Below are positions 56,419 through 64,000 of a stretch of DNA of 64,000 nucleotides, one piece after another. Source of the stretch: an uncultured Clostridia bacterium (lineage in GTDB: Bacteria; Bacillota; Clostridia; Oscillospirales; Acutalibacteraceae); contig CALWVM010000001.1 of the NCBI GenBank assembly GCA_944384985.1, positions 1 through 64,000 on the forward strand, read 5' to 3'. The notes under the pieces were generated by a model. It did no database searches. It was given only the letters and a program-made list of their open reading frames with translations, and was not told where the DNA came from. The translations under genes and the position numbers were made by a program. Numbering within the stretch: the first letter of the stretch is position 1; each line of letters opens with the position of its first letter.

Positions 56419-58782
56419 TTACTCGCTGCCGGTTCCGCTTTCCACTCGACGTAAATCTGTATTTCTATTTTCCTGTAAAAAGGCCGCGGCAGTTTGCGGG
56501 TCTCGCAGCGTTTCTTCCGGCACGTCTATCCAATCATTAATATATCTATACTGCCAACCGGTAGGATCTGCAAAGAACACTTCTTCTAAGCTGAAAAAAG
56601 CGTAACTAAAATCAAACGCTTTGGCATCAATATAGCGTATGGTTTGCGGAATCGTTATGCTTTCTACACGATGTCCAATAACAATCCCATAATAAGTGGG
56701 CGTTGCCGATGGGTAGTTGTTGTTAACGTAAATCATTTCACGACCCAAAAAGCCTATTTCTGTCACAGGAAGACCGTTATGCTCTGACGGAATAATAATA
56801 GAGGTTAGCTCCTCTGAATACCAATCCTTTAGCCCAACGGCCACCCCGCCGTAAGAGGCTTGATCGGGCCCTTGCAGAGTCAAAGAGTAGACAAAATAAT
56901 CTTCGGGGGTTTCGCCGGAGGAAGAAGAATCGTTTTCAATCGGCAATGTATCTTGTGTCCCATCCGTATAGGTTAGAACCAAGTTTCCGTTCACGATTTC
57001 TGCCTTTTCAATTCCCTTCCCGGCTTCACCCTTTTCACCTTTTTCGCCCTTGAGCGAAGCAAACCAGTCCTCCTGCGTTCCCGCAAAACCCATTTCCACT
57101 GCCAATTCATAGGCAGACTTTCCGTTCGAGCCTTTTAAGCTCAGAAGCCATTCTTGTACCGTTCCTTGATATCCATTGTCACAGGCCAATTCATAAGCGG
57201 ATTTGCCATCTGCGCCTGTCTCGCCGGCTTCGCCTTTCTCGCCCTGTGCGCCTACCAAAGAAGCCAACCATTCCTCCAGTGTTCCTGTATATTCAGGGTT
57301 TGCTTCTTTATATAACGCAAAAGCCGATTTACCGTCTGCCCCGGCAGCCCCCGTCGCACCATCTTTCCCGTGAAGCGAGGTCAACCAAGCCGCCAAATCT
57401 CCCTCGAAGCCGTTTTCTACCGCCAGCTCATAAGCAGACTTTCCGGTTTTACCTTGTTCGCCGGCAATTCCCTTCAATGAGGCAAGCCATTCTTCCTCTG
57501 TTCCTTCGTAGCCCTGTTCCACCGCCAGGTCATAAGCAGATTTTCCATCTGCGCCTGTTTCGCCGGTGTCGCCTTTCTCACCCTGTGCGCCTGTTGCTCC
57601 AATTAAGGAATCCAACCATTCGTCAAGGCTGCCGGTATATCCCTGCTCCACGGCTAAATCATATGCGGATTTTCCATCGGCACCGGCGATTCCCGCGTCT
57701 CCCTTGTCGCCTTTCTCGCCCTGTGCGCCTACCAAAGAAACCAGCCATTCTTCCACTGTGCCGGCGTAGCCTTTTTCCACCGCCAAGTCATAGGCAGACT
57801 TTCCGTTCGCACCGGTGTCCCCCTTCTCGCCTTGGGGACCCACAAGAGAAGCCAGCCAAGACTGCAGATCGCCCTCATAACCGGCCAGGATTGCCAGTTC
57901 ATAGGCGGACTTACCATCCGCACCCGTCTCGCCGGTATCGCCTTTTTCCCCTTTTTCGCCTTGTGCGCCGGCTTCCCCAACCAAAGAGGCAAGCCACTGT
58001 TCCTCGGTGCCGGCATATCCCATTTTCACAGCCAAATCAAAAGCGGATTGGCCAACCAGAGAAGACAGCCATTCCTGCTCGCTGCCAATAAAGCCGTTTT
58101 CTGTTGCCAGTTCATATGCAGACTTACCGTCCGCCCCTATTGCGCCTTTTTCTCCATCCTTACCCACCAAAGAGGCGAGCCATTCGCTTTCTGTCCCCGT
58201 GAAGCCGTTTTTCACCGCCGTCGCATAAGCGGACGCCCCGTCCTTGCCTGTGAGCGAGTTAAGCCATTCTTCCATTGTACCCGTAAATCCGTTTTCCTGC
58301 GCGATTTCAAAAGCGGATTTGCCGTTGCTCCCCTTTTCTCCGACAAGGGTAGTCAACCAAGCTTCCTGTGTACCGATGTACCCATGCTCAACAGCCAGTT
58401 CATAAGCGGATTTCCCCGCAGACCCCGTTGCTCCCGTTTGGCCGGGGGTTCCAATCAGAGAACCGAGCCATTCCTCAACCGTTCCGGTATATCCTTTTTC
58501 CACCGCCAAATCATAAGCAGATTTTCCCACTTTGCCTTCCGGCCCGGTTTCGCCCGCCAGAGACATTAGCCATTGTTCCAAATCGCCCGAATATCCATTT
58601 TGTACTGCCAAATCATAAGCCGATTTTCCGGCTGAAGCGGAAACGGAGAGGTCGTCCGTTTCATGTACGAGAATTGCTGCGGAAAAAGCGATCCCAACCA
58701 TTAACAAAAGCGTAAGCACCATACACAGAGCTTTCACAAATAGCTTTCTTTTCTTATGTTGTTCTGATTTTTGCCGTTCCAT
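56419..58782 (-). CDS. Large repeat protein: collagen-like GXY tracts plus about 15 GKSAYELA...EWLxSLxG repeats
   Basis: 787 residues, probably surface-exposed. Basic N-terminus and one TM/signal helix (about 13-40, LFVKALCMVLTLLLMVGIAF). Then about 15 copies of a roughly 26-residue unit (GKSAYDLAVEKGYTGTVEEW then LxSLxG), joined by short collagen-like triplets (GEKGEKGDTGETGADG). The C-terminus (IIIPSEHNGLPVTEIGFLG, VESITIPQTIRYIDAKAF) resembles BspA-type leucine-rich repeats. No LPXTG motif. ATG 58782 follows AAGGGAG; longer frames overlap the promoter. The promoter has an operator in its spacer. Ligand unknown; adhesin is an inference. Confidence 0.82.
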   Translation of the reverse strand: MERQKSEQHKKRKLFVKALCMVLTLLLMVGIAFSAAILVHETDDLSVSASAGKSAYDLAVQNGYSGDLEQWLMSLAGETGPEGKVGKSAYDLAVEKGYTGTVEEWLGSLIGTPGQTGATGSAGKSAYELAVEHGYIGTQEAWLTTLVGEKGSNGKSAFEIAQENGFTGTMEEWLNSLTGKDGASAYATAVKNGFTGTESEWLASLVGKDGEKGAIGADGKSAYELATENGFIGSEQEWLSSLVGQSAFDLAVKMGYAGTEEQWLASLVGEAGAQGEKGEKGDTGETGADGKSAYELAILAGYEGDLQSWLASLVGPQGEKGDTGANGKSAYDLAVEKGYAGTVEEWLVSLVGAQGEKGDKGDAGIAGADGKSAYDLAVEQGYTGSLDEWLDSLIGATGAQGEKGDTGETGADGKSAYDLAVEQGYEGTEEEWLASLKGIAGEQGKTGKSAYELAVENGFEGDLAAWLTSLHGKDGATGAAGADGKSAFALYKEANPEYTGTLEEWLASLVGAQGEKGEAGETGADGKSAYELACDNGYQGTVQEWLLSLKGSNGKSAYELAVEMGFAGTQEDWFASLKGEKGEKGEAGKGIEKAEIVNGNLVLTYTDGTQDTLPIENDSSSSGETPEDYFVYSLTLQGPDQASYGGVAVGLKDWYSEELTSIIIPSEHNGLPVTEIGFLGREMIYVNNNYPSATPTYYGIVIGHRVESITIPQTIRYIDAKAFDFSYAFFSLEEVFFADPTGWQYRYINDWIDVPEETLRDPQTAAAFLQENRNTDLRRVESGTGSE

Positions 58783-58824
58783 TTCTAACGCACTCCCTTC
58801 ATTGATAAAAACACTTATGCACTT

Positions 58825-58853
58825 ATTATATAGAAACGTTTCGTTTCTGTCAA
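58825..58853 (-). promoter_or_regulatory. Consensus promoter of the collagen-like gene with palindromic operator in its spacer
   Basis: Minus strand TTGACA (58853-58848), 17 bp, TATAAT (58830-58825). The spacer holds the perfect inverted repeat AGAAACG-TTT-CGTTTCT (58832-58848), and a further half-site TAGAAAC lies at 58862-58868. Probably the binding site of the divergent XRE regulator. Confidence 0.85.
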
Positions 58854-58935
58854 TTCTATTATAGAAACTTTTTGTTGAATCCATGGCGTGCAAACACATA
58901 AGTTTTTTATAATCTAATCGCGGAGGCGAAAACAG

Positions 58936-59313
58936 ATGAGCCATAGAAGAAATCAGCTATCCTATCGCTTAAAACTGCTTCGGGAAGAAAAGGGAATCAG
59001 CCAATACAAATTGGCCGAGCACCTAAATTTGTCCCGCGGGCTGTTAAGCAATTATGAGCAGGGCAGTAGAGAGCCCGATTACGATACCCTCATTTTGCTT
59101 GCCGATTACTATGAAGTATCTACGGATTATCTCTTGGGGATAACGAACGTCAAAAAAAGATGGCTTGACAGCCGTAAACAAAGCAAATACGAAAAAATTA
59201 TGCAAGATATCGGTAATTTGTCGGATCAAAGCATTGTGGAATTAAAGCAATATCTTGAGCTCTTAAAAATGAGAGATGCGATAAATCAAAAAGGCGAAAC
59301 AAAATCATCATAG
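58936..59313 (+). CDS. XRE-family (HTH_3) transcriptional regulator
   Basis: 125 residues. HTH: LKLLREEKGISQYKLAEHLN, SRGLLSNYEQGSREPDYDTL, then the dimerisation helix region LADYYEVSTDYLLGIT; a basic/helical C-terminal extension of about 55 residues follows. GGAGG is 8 nt before the ATG and TATAAT lies at 58908-58913. Divergent from the collagen-like gene, whose promoter carries the likely operator. A+T-rich like that gene. Confidence 0.92.
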   Translation: MSHRRNQLSYRLKLLREEKGISQYKLAEHLNLSRGLLSNYEQGSREPDYDTLILLADYYEVSTDYLLGITNVKKRWLDSRKQSKYEKIMQDIGNLSDQSIVELKQYLELLKMRDAINQKGETKSS

Positions 59314-59396
59314 CCGACTTTCGAAATCATAACAAATAGAAGCGCTGTAAATGCAAAGCAAGTGTCTATTGTCAACGACCTTATACTCTTAACAAA

Positions 59397-59430
59397 AAGC
59401 GCCCTGTGCGAAATGCACGGGGCGCTTTGT
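59397..59430 (-). terminator. Terminator of galU (bidirectional, also serves the XRE gene)
   Basis: AAGCGCCCTGTGC / GCACGGGGCGCTT hairpin with GAAAT loop; the minus strand continues into TTTTTGTT. The rest of the 140-bp gap holds nothing recognisable. Confidence 0.85.
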
Positions 59431-59453
59431 TATGCTTCTGTTGTTTTGCCCGC

Positions 59454-60329
59454 TTACAGCGTCGCGGCGAGCTGTTTGAGATAGGCTTTGAAATCCTCGC
59501 CGATCTCGGGGTGCTGAAGGGCGACCTCGCAGTTCGCCTGCATGATGCCGAGCTTGTTGCCCATGTCATAGCGCGTGCCGACGAAGTCCACGGCGTTGAG
59601 CTTGCCGCGGCGCGCGAGGTCGAGCATCGCGTCGGTGAAATAGATCTCGCCGCTCTTGGGGTCGGCGGGTGTCTTTTCAATGAGATCGAAGATCTCGGGC
59701 GGCATAACAACGCGTCCCAAGATCGAATAGCACGACATGATCTGTTCGGGGGTGGGCTTTTCGATGATGTTGTGCACCTGCATGACGCGGTCTTCTAAGG
59801 GCGTGACGTCGAGCGTGCAGTATTTCGGCACGTCCTTGCGCGGGACCTCTTTCACGCCGACCACGCCGCAGCCGTATTTTTCATACGCGCGGCAAAGCTG
59901 CCCGACGACCGGGTCTTCGGAGATGATGACGTCGTCGCCGTACATGACCGCGAACGGCTCGTTGCCTACGAAGCTTCGTGCGCACAGCACTGCGTGGCCG
60001 AGGCCCTTTGTCTCTTTCTGGCGGACATAATAGATGTTCGCGAGATTCGCGCAGGCTTCCACTTCCTCAAGGATGTGCGCCTTTGCGGGATTGCCCTTGA
60101 GCTTGGCTTCGAGCTCGAACGAGTGGTCGAAGTGGTCCTCGATGACGCCCTTGCCGCGGTTGGTGACGATCAGGATATCCGTGATGCCGGCGGCGACCGC
60201 CTCTTCCACGATATACTGGATGGCGGGTTTGTCCACGATGTTGAGCATTTCCTTCGGGACAGCCTTCGAAGCGGGCAGCACGCGCGTGCCAAGCCCTGCG
60301 GCAGGGATAACGGCTTTTGTGATTTTCAT
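59454..60329 (-). CDS. galU: UTP-glucose-1-phosphate uridylyltransferase
   Basis: 291 residues making UDP-glucose. VIPAAGLGTRVLPASKAVPK, DKPAIQYIVEEAVAAGITDI, MYGDDVIISEDP, GRVVMPPEIFDLIEKTPAD, and the C-terminal GTRYDMGNKLGIMQAN identify GalU. GAGG precedes the ATG. Monocistronic. Confidence 0.96.
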   Translation of the reverse strand: MKITKAVIPAAGLGTRVLPASKAVPKEMLNIVDKPAIQYIVEEAVAAGITDILIVTNRGKGVIEDHFDHSFELEAKLKGNPAKAHILEEVEACANLANIYYVRQKETKGLGHAVLCARSFVGNEPFAVMYGDDVIISEDPVVGQLCRAYEKYGCGVVGVKEVPRKDVPKYCTLDVTPLEDRVMQVHNIIEKPTPEQIMSCYSILGRVVMPPEIFDLIEKTPADPKSGEIYFTDAMLDLARRGKLNAVDFVGTRYDMGNKLGIMQANCEVALQHPEIGEDFKAYLKQLAATL

Positions 60330-60454
60330 AAAGATAGCCTCATTTCTGATTCAGATTTTCATATTTTCGGGACGTGCCTTACACGACCGTAGTATGTAAA
60401 AAAGCCTTTTACTGTCCGCAGGATATAAGAATTAAAATGCGTCGTTGCACGCCG

Positions 60455-60625
60455 CATCGGAGACCCCCCGGCGAGGGTTCTCCGGAAATAACAGCCCACC
60501 GGGCTGTTATTTCTCCTCTCCTGCGCTTTGTTTGGAAAAAGTTTTCGCGTCCTGCGGGCCGCGACCAAAGGCGCCGCCTTTGGGTTCCGCCACCTTTTGA
60601 AAAAGGTGGACGAAAACTTTTGTAC
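60455..60625. repeat. Dispersed repeat, family 2 (copy 2)
   Basis: Palindrome GAGACCCCCCGGCGAGGGTT, AAATAACAGCC...GGCTGTTATTT, then TCTCCTCTCCTGCGCTTT, GCGACCAAAGGC...GCCTTTGGG and CCACCTTTT...AAAAGGTGG. The same order as at 2125-2275. No gene in this 336-bp gap. Confidence 0.78.
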
Positions 60626-60665
60626 AACTTCTTCAACAAACCGGGGACGTGTTTACATAACCATT

Positions 60666-61646
60666 TTACGACAGAAGGTTGAAAAATGCAACCCCAAGCA
60701 GCTGCTGCGCCGCATAGTAAATGAAAATGGCGGCAATGCACATCAGCGCCGAGGTGCCGCCGCGGCGCAACAGCCCCAGCCGATAGCTTTCGGGATTCTC
60801 GGTGTGCGCGCGCAGGGCGGCGATGTCTTTTTGCACTTTTCGCTTATAAAACCAGTTGGCGCTGAGCCCCGCCGCGATGTGCAGCACAAGGTTGCCCGCA
60901 AGAAAGCCGATGGTCTCGGGCAGGGCAAAGAACGCCTGCGCGGTCTCCATGTACGCCGCTTCGCTCATTTCGCCGCTGTAAAGCTGCATTTGCGCGTTGT
61001 AAACGGAAACGTATGCTTCCTGAAAGCGCGGCGTGGCGGAAAACAGGCTCACAAGCAGCCCGAGCACCAAAAACACGGCGCCCGCGGCATATACTTTTCG
61101 ATAGAAGAACCAATACGGCGTGAACAGGAATGCCGACCAGTTCCACTGCACCTTTTTGCCCGCTTTTTCCATAGCGTAAAACTTCGGGATATAGCGGTTC
61201 GCGCCCGTTTGCACATATGCCGCCGTATCGGCGACGGTATTGCCGCCGAGCGTCTCGTCCGGCGAGATGAACACCGTCCGCTGCGGCGCGCCGTAGGGGG
61301 GCTGCTGCGCGCCAAAAGGCGGCTGACCGATGCCGGGTACGGCGTGGTACAGCCGTGCGCCGCACTGCGTGCAGACCGGCTCGTCGGCGTGGTTCTGCGC
61401 CCCGCAATGCGGGCAGGTAACCGTGGGAAGGCGGTCCGGCACGGCCGGTTGGGCGTTTGCCGCAGCAGAATCCGGCGACGGCTGCCAGGAAAAGCCTTCC
61501 GCATGGTGCGCTTCGTTTGCGCACGCGCCTTTTTCCGTATAACACGCGCGGTGGTGCGGCGTACCGCACACGGGGCAGACGACGATGTCGTCCGTTTCCG
61601 TGAACGTCTTGCCGCAGACCGGACATTGCGCGCCTGTATAATTCAT
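60666..61646 (-). CDS. Membrane protein with N-terminal RING-like and zinc-ribbon domains and C-terminal DUF2628-like region
   Basis: 326 residues. Residues 8-42 have Cys8, Cys11, Cys24, Cys27, His31, Cys35, Cys42, a prokaryotic RING/treble-clef type arrangement. A second zinc ribbon has CPHCG...CTQCGARL (78-95). A Pro/Gln/Gly-rich linker leads to WNWSAFLFTPYWFFYRKVYA, typical of DUF2628 inner-membrane proteins, and about four hydrophobic segments. ATG 61646 follows AAGGA; a 6-residue longer start is less likely. Role unknown. Confidence 0.8.
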   Translation of the reverse strand: MNYTGAQCPVCGKTFTETDDIVVCPVCGTPHHRACYTEKGACANEAHHAEGFSWQPSPDSAAANAQPAVPDRLPTVTCPHCGAQNHADEPVCTQCGARLYHAVPGIGQPPFGAQQPPYGAPQRTVFISPDETLGGNTVADTAAYVQTGANRYIPKFYAMEKAGKKVQWNWSAFLFTPYWFFYRKVYAAGAVFLVLGLLVSLFSATPRFQEAYVSVYNAQMQLYSGEMSEAAYMETAQAFFALPETIGFLAGNLVLHIAAGLSANWFYKRKVQKDIAALRAHTENPESYRLGLLRRGGTSALMCIAAIFIYYAAQQLLGVAFFNLLS

Positions 61647-61668
61647 AGGGAATCCTTCTTTCACCTGA

Positions 61669-61792
61669 ACAGAATGCAGAGGACAGAAATCAGAGGTTAG
61701 ACCGTGTTTTTGAGCCCCGCGTGCAGGGCTTCGAAACTATAAAAACTTCTTCCCGCTTCTGTCTTCTGCCTTCTGTTTTCTGAATACTGAAA
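61669..61792. repeat. Inverted pair of heptad arrays (element 3)
   Basis: Left array 61669-61703: ACAGAAT, GCAGAGG, ACAGAAA, TCAGAGG, TTAGACC. Right array 61758-61792: TCTGTCT, TCTGCCT, TCTGTTT, TCTGAAT, ACTGAAA. Five units each, spacer 54 bp, filling the gap between purB and the RING gene. Confidence 0.85.
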
Positions 61793-63226
61793 TCAGACCT
61801 TGATCTCGACTTCCAGCCCCAGCAGATCGCGGTAGCGGTCCAAAATCGGCTGCACGTCGCTTTGCAAAAACTGCGTGACCTGCTGCGGGGCGCGGCCGAC
61901 GAAGTTTTGCGGCACGAGCTCGGCGCGCAGTTCTTCGATCGTCATGCCAAACGCCGGGTCAGCGGCGATGCGCTCCAACAGGTCGTTGGGTTTGCCCTCG
62001 ACCTTGACGACTCTCCCCGCCGCCATGGAGTGCTGGCGGATGCGCTCGTGCAGCTCCTGGCGGTCGCCGCCCTTTTTAACGGCAGCCATCAGGATATTTT
62101 CGGTCGCCATGAACGGCAGTTCTTCGTTCAGGCGTTTTTCGATCATCTTCGGGTAGACGACCAGCCCGCTGACGATGTTGATATACAGTTCCAAAATCGC
62201 ATCCGTTGCAAGGAACGCCTCCGGAATGCTGATGCGCTTGTTGGCGGAGTCGTCGAGCGTGCGCTCAAACCACTGGGTCGCCGCAGTGACGGCGGGGTTC
62301 GTGGCATCGGCGATCACATAGCGCGAAAGCGAGGCGATGCGCTCACTGCGCATGGGGTTGCGCTTATACGCCATCGCCGACGAGCCGATCTGATGCGCTT
62401 CAAACGGCTCTTCGATCTCTTTTAAGTGCTGCAGCAGCCGCAGGTCGTTCGAGAATTTATGCGCGGACTGCGCGATCCCCGACAATACGAACAGCACCTG
62501 GCTGTCTAATTTGCGCGGATAGGTCTGCCCCGAAACGGGGAAGACGCTCGAAAAGCCCATTTTTTCGGCGATCTTGCGGTCGAGCGCGACGACCTTTTCG
62601 GTGTCGCCCTCGAAAAGCTCCATAAAGCTCGCCTGTGTGCCCGTCGTGCCCTTCGAGCCCAGAAGCCGCATCTGCGAAAGCTGGAATTCGAGCGCGGAAA
62701 AGTCCATCAAAAGGTCCATGAGCCACAAACTCGCGCGCTTGCCGACGGTCGTGGGCTGCGCAGGCTGGAAATGCGTAAACGCAAGGCAGGGCATATTCTT
62801 ATATTCGTCGGCGAATTTTGCCAGACGGTCTAAAAGGTTGACCATCTTTTTGCGGATGAGTTTTAAGCCTTCGGTCATGATGATAACGTCGGTGTTGTCG
62901 CCGACATAGCACGACGTCGCGCCCAGGTGGATGATGCCCTTTGCTTTCGGGCACTGCACGCCGTAGGCGTAGACGTGGCTCATCACGTCGTGGCGCACCT
63001 CGCGTTCGCGCGCCTCTGCGACCTCATAGTTGATGTCGTCGGCGTGGGCTTTGAGCTCGGCGATCTGTTCGTCGGTGATATGCAGCCCCAATTCCTGTTC
63101 GCTTTCGGCAAGGGCGATCCAGAGTTTGCGCCAGGTGCGGAATTTGAAATCCGGCGAGAAGATGTATTTCATCTCGCGGCTCGCGTAACGCGAATTCAAC
63201 GGGCTTTCATAAACGTCTTTGGACAT
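61793..63226 (-). CDS. purB: Adenylosuccinate lyase
   Basis: 477 residues, fumarase/aspartase superfamily. Active-site regions: [26 protein letters not shown], and the signature [17 protein letters not shown] (Ser loop). Works in purine synthesis at two steps. The stop codon abuts heptad element 3 and the start is 15 bp from heptad element 4. Confidence 0.96.
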   Translation of the reverse strand: MSKDVYESPLNSRYASREMKYIFSPDFKFRTWRKLWIALAESEQELGLHITDEQIAELKAHADDINYEVAEAREREVRHDVMSHVYAYGVQCPKAKGIIHLGATSCYVGDNTDVIIMTEGLKLIRKKMVNLLDRLAKFADEYKNMPCLAFTHFQPAQPTTVGKRASLWLMDLLMDFSALEFQLSQMRLLGSKGTTGTQASFMELFEGDTEKVVALDRKIAEKMGFSSVFPVSGQTYPRKLDSQVLFVLSGIAQSAHKFSNDLRLLQHLKEIEEPFEAHQIGSSAMAYKRNPMRSERIASLSRYVIADATNPAVTAATQWFERTLDDSANKRISIPEAFLATDAILELYINIVSGLVVYPKMIEKRLNEELPFMATENILMAAVKKGGDRQELHERIRQHSMAAGRVVKVEGKPNDLLERIAADPAFGMTIEELRAELVPQNFVGRAPQQVTQFLQSDVQPILDRYRDLLGLEVEIKV

Positions 63227-63241
63227 GGTTTTCCTCCGCTT

Positions 63242-63649
63242 TCAGATGTTAGATATTAGAAGTTAGATATTAAACGTGGGGTGGGCGGGGTCTCGGCGCT
63301 GCCGAAAGATATAGCGGACGCGGTAAACTTCCGGTTGTGCCGGGGATTTTCTCCCGCGCCCTACAGTCTCTCCCTCCGGCACGCGCAAAGCGCGTGCCAC
63401 CTCCCTCATCAGAGGGAGGACCGAGTTACAACAAGCCTTCGGTTGTGCGCTGCCCCCTCTGACAAGGGTAATTCCCCACGGTGTGGGGAAATGTCGCAAA
63501 GCGACAAAGGGGACGGCCGCCGTCAGCGGCTGGCAAGCGTTAGCGAGACTGGGGGAGAGAAAAACCTTGAGGACATGCAGTAAAAACCAAAGCGGCGAGG
63601 CTCCCTGTTTTGCTTCTGACTGCTGCTTTCTGATCTCTGCTGTCTACGG
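63242..63649. repeat. Inverted pair of heptad arrays (element 4) enclosing a family 1 repeat (locus E)
   Basis: Left array 63242-63276: TCAGATG, TTAGATA, TTAGAAG, TTAGATA, TTAAACG. Right array 63615-63649: TCTGACT, GCTGCTT, TCTGATC, TCTGCTG, TCTACGG; its last unit covers the aspS stop codon. Between them (63368-63561) is a full family 1 repeat: TCTCTCCCTCCGGCACGCGC, CCTCCCTCATCAGAGGGAGG, then GTGGGGAAATGTCGCAAAGC, GGCCGCCGTCAGCGGC and GGGGGAGAGA. No gene in this gap. Confidence 0.82.
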
Positions 63650-64000
63650 TTGCGGTCTACGCAACCGAATGTGCACCTCGCGCAGCTGCTGCTCGGACAC
63701 GGTGTTCGGCGCGCCCAAAAGCAGGTCCTGCGCGTTGGAGTTCATCGGGAACGCGATGACCTCGCGGATGTTTTCCTCGTCTTTCAAAAGCATAAGCATC
63801 CGGTCCACGCCCGGCGCCATGCCCGCGTGCGGCGGCGCGCCGTAGTGGAACGCCTTAAAGAGCGCCCCGAAGCGTTTTTCCACTTCTTCCGCCGTATAGC
63901 CTGCAAGCTCGAACGCCTTGATCATCACGTCGGGGCGGTGGTTGCGCACCGCGCCGGAGGAGAGCTCCACGCCGTTGCAAACGACGTCGTACTGGTACGC
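63644..64000 (-). CDS. aspS: Aspartyl-tRNA synthetase, C-terminal part (runs off the window)
   Basis: About 118 C-terminal residues of a class II synthetase are visible. [40 protein letters not shown] (motif 3 with the invariant Arg) and [16 protein letters not shown] are the characteristic AspRS end. The N-terminal OB fold lies beyond the right edge. Confidence 0.93.
   Translation of the reverse strand, partial: AYQYDVVCNGVELSSGAVRNHRPDVMIKAFELAGYTAEEVEKRFGALFKAFHYGAPPHAGMAPGVDRMLMLLKDEENIREVIAFPMNSNAQDLLLGAPNTVSEQQLREVHIRLRRPQP

Noticed and set aside
57246-58091. 281-codon plus-strand frame inside the collagen-like gene
   Set aside because: Antisense of the repeat region; Pro/Arg/His-rich, with no RBS or recognisable domain.
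56900-58650. Regular repeats that could suggest a CRISPR array or tandem DNA repeat
   Set aside because: The repeats are in frame, about 26 codons long and vary at synonymous sites; they encode the protein repeats of the collagen-like gene.

Overview
The window is a piece of a GC-rich (visibly about 55-60 %) Firmicutes chromosome, most likely a member of the Clostridia near Oscillospiraceae/Ruminococcaceae. The grounds are a SleB-type spore cortex hydrolase, an HrcA/CIRCE heat-shock operon, Firmicutes-style promoters, a GlgC/GlgD glycogen operon, an S10-spc-alpha ribosomal superoperon containing a KOW protein between map and infA, and families of dispersed intergenic repeats of the kind common in gut Clostridia. 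The exact genus cannot be fixed from the sequence alone.

Layout, left to right. 1-0.24 kb: tandem leftward promoters and a leader that look like the start of an rRNA operon lying outside the window. 0.35-1.7 kb: sleB with a possible forespore promoter, then a GNAT acetyltransferase. 2.3-8.1 kb: leftward glycogen operon glgB-glgC-glgD-glgA. 8.5-10 kb: a fused Wzz/BY-kinase polysaccharide regulator. 10.1-16 kb: metG-tatD followed by a tightly packed cassette of an HprK-like kinase, a PqqD-like protein, a Ser-His S26-type peptidase and an ABC exporter, which resembles an orphan RiPP maturation/export set. 16-17.7 kb: aroQ and a fused aroE-aroK. 18-22.9 kb: hrcA-grpE-dnaK-dnaJ behind a perfect CIRCE operator. 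23.3-39 kb: the S10-spc-alpha superoperon (rpsJ to rplQ) with secY, adk, map, infA and rpoA.

40.2-45.2 kb is a rightward five-gene split (archaeal-type) glutamate synthase operon with its own ferredoxin and FAD oxidoreductase. 45.7-49.4 kb encodes a heterodimeric ABC exporter. 49.7-55.7 kb holds an apparently intact phage head module (terminase, portal, protease, capsid, connectors) with no integrase, tail or lysis genes. 55.9-59.3 kb is an AT-richer island: an XRE regulator divergent from a giant repeat-rich collagen-like surface protein and a 3-methyladenine-DNA-glycosylase-like gene, with the regulator's likely operator inside the -35/-10 spacer. 59.4-64 kb: galU, a RING/zinc-ribbon membrane protein, purB and the 3' end of aspS.

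Intergenic regions carry three repeat families: (i) long GC-rich palindromic modules ending in GGGGGAGAGA (five loci); (ii) a second GC-rich family (two loci); (iii) inverted pairs of 35-bp arrays, each made of five degenerate 7-bp units of the TCTRAYA type. The strongest leads for something undescribed are the heptad-bounded elements, the tail-less head module, and the kinase/PqqD/peptidase/exporter cassette.
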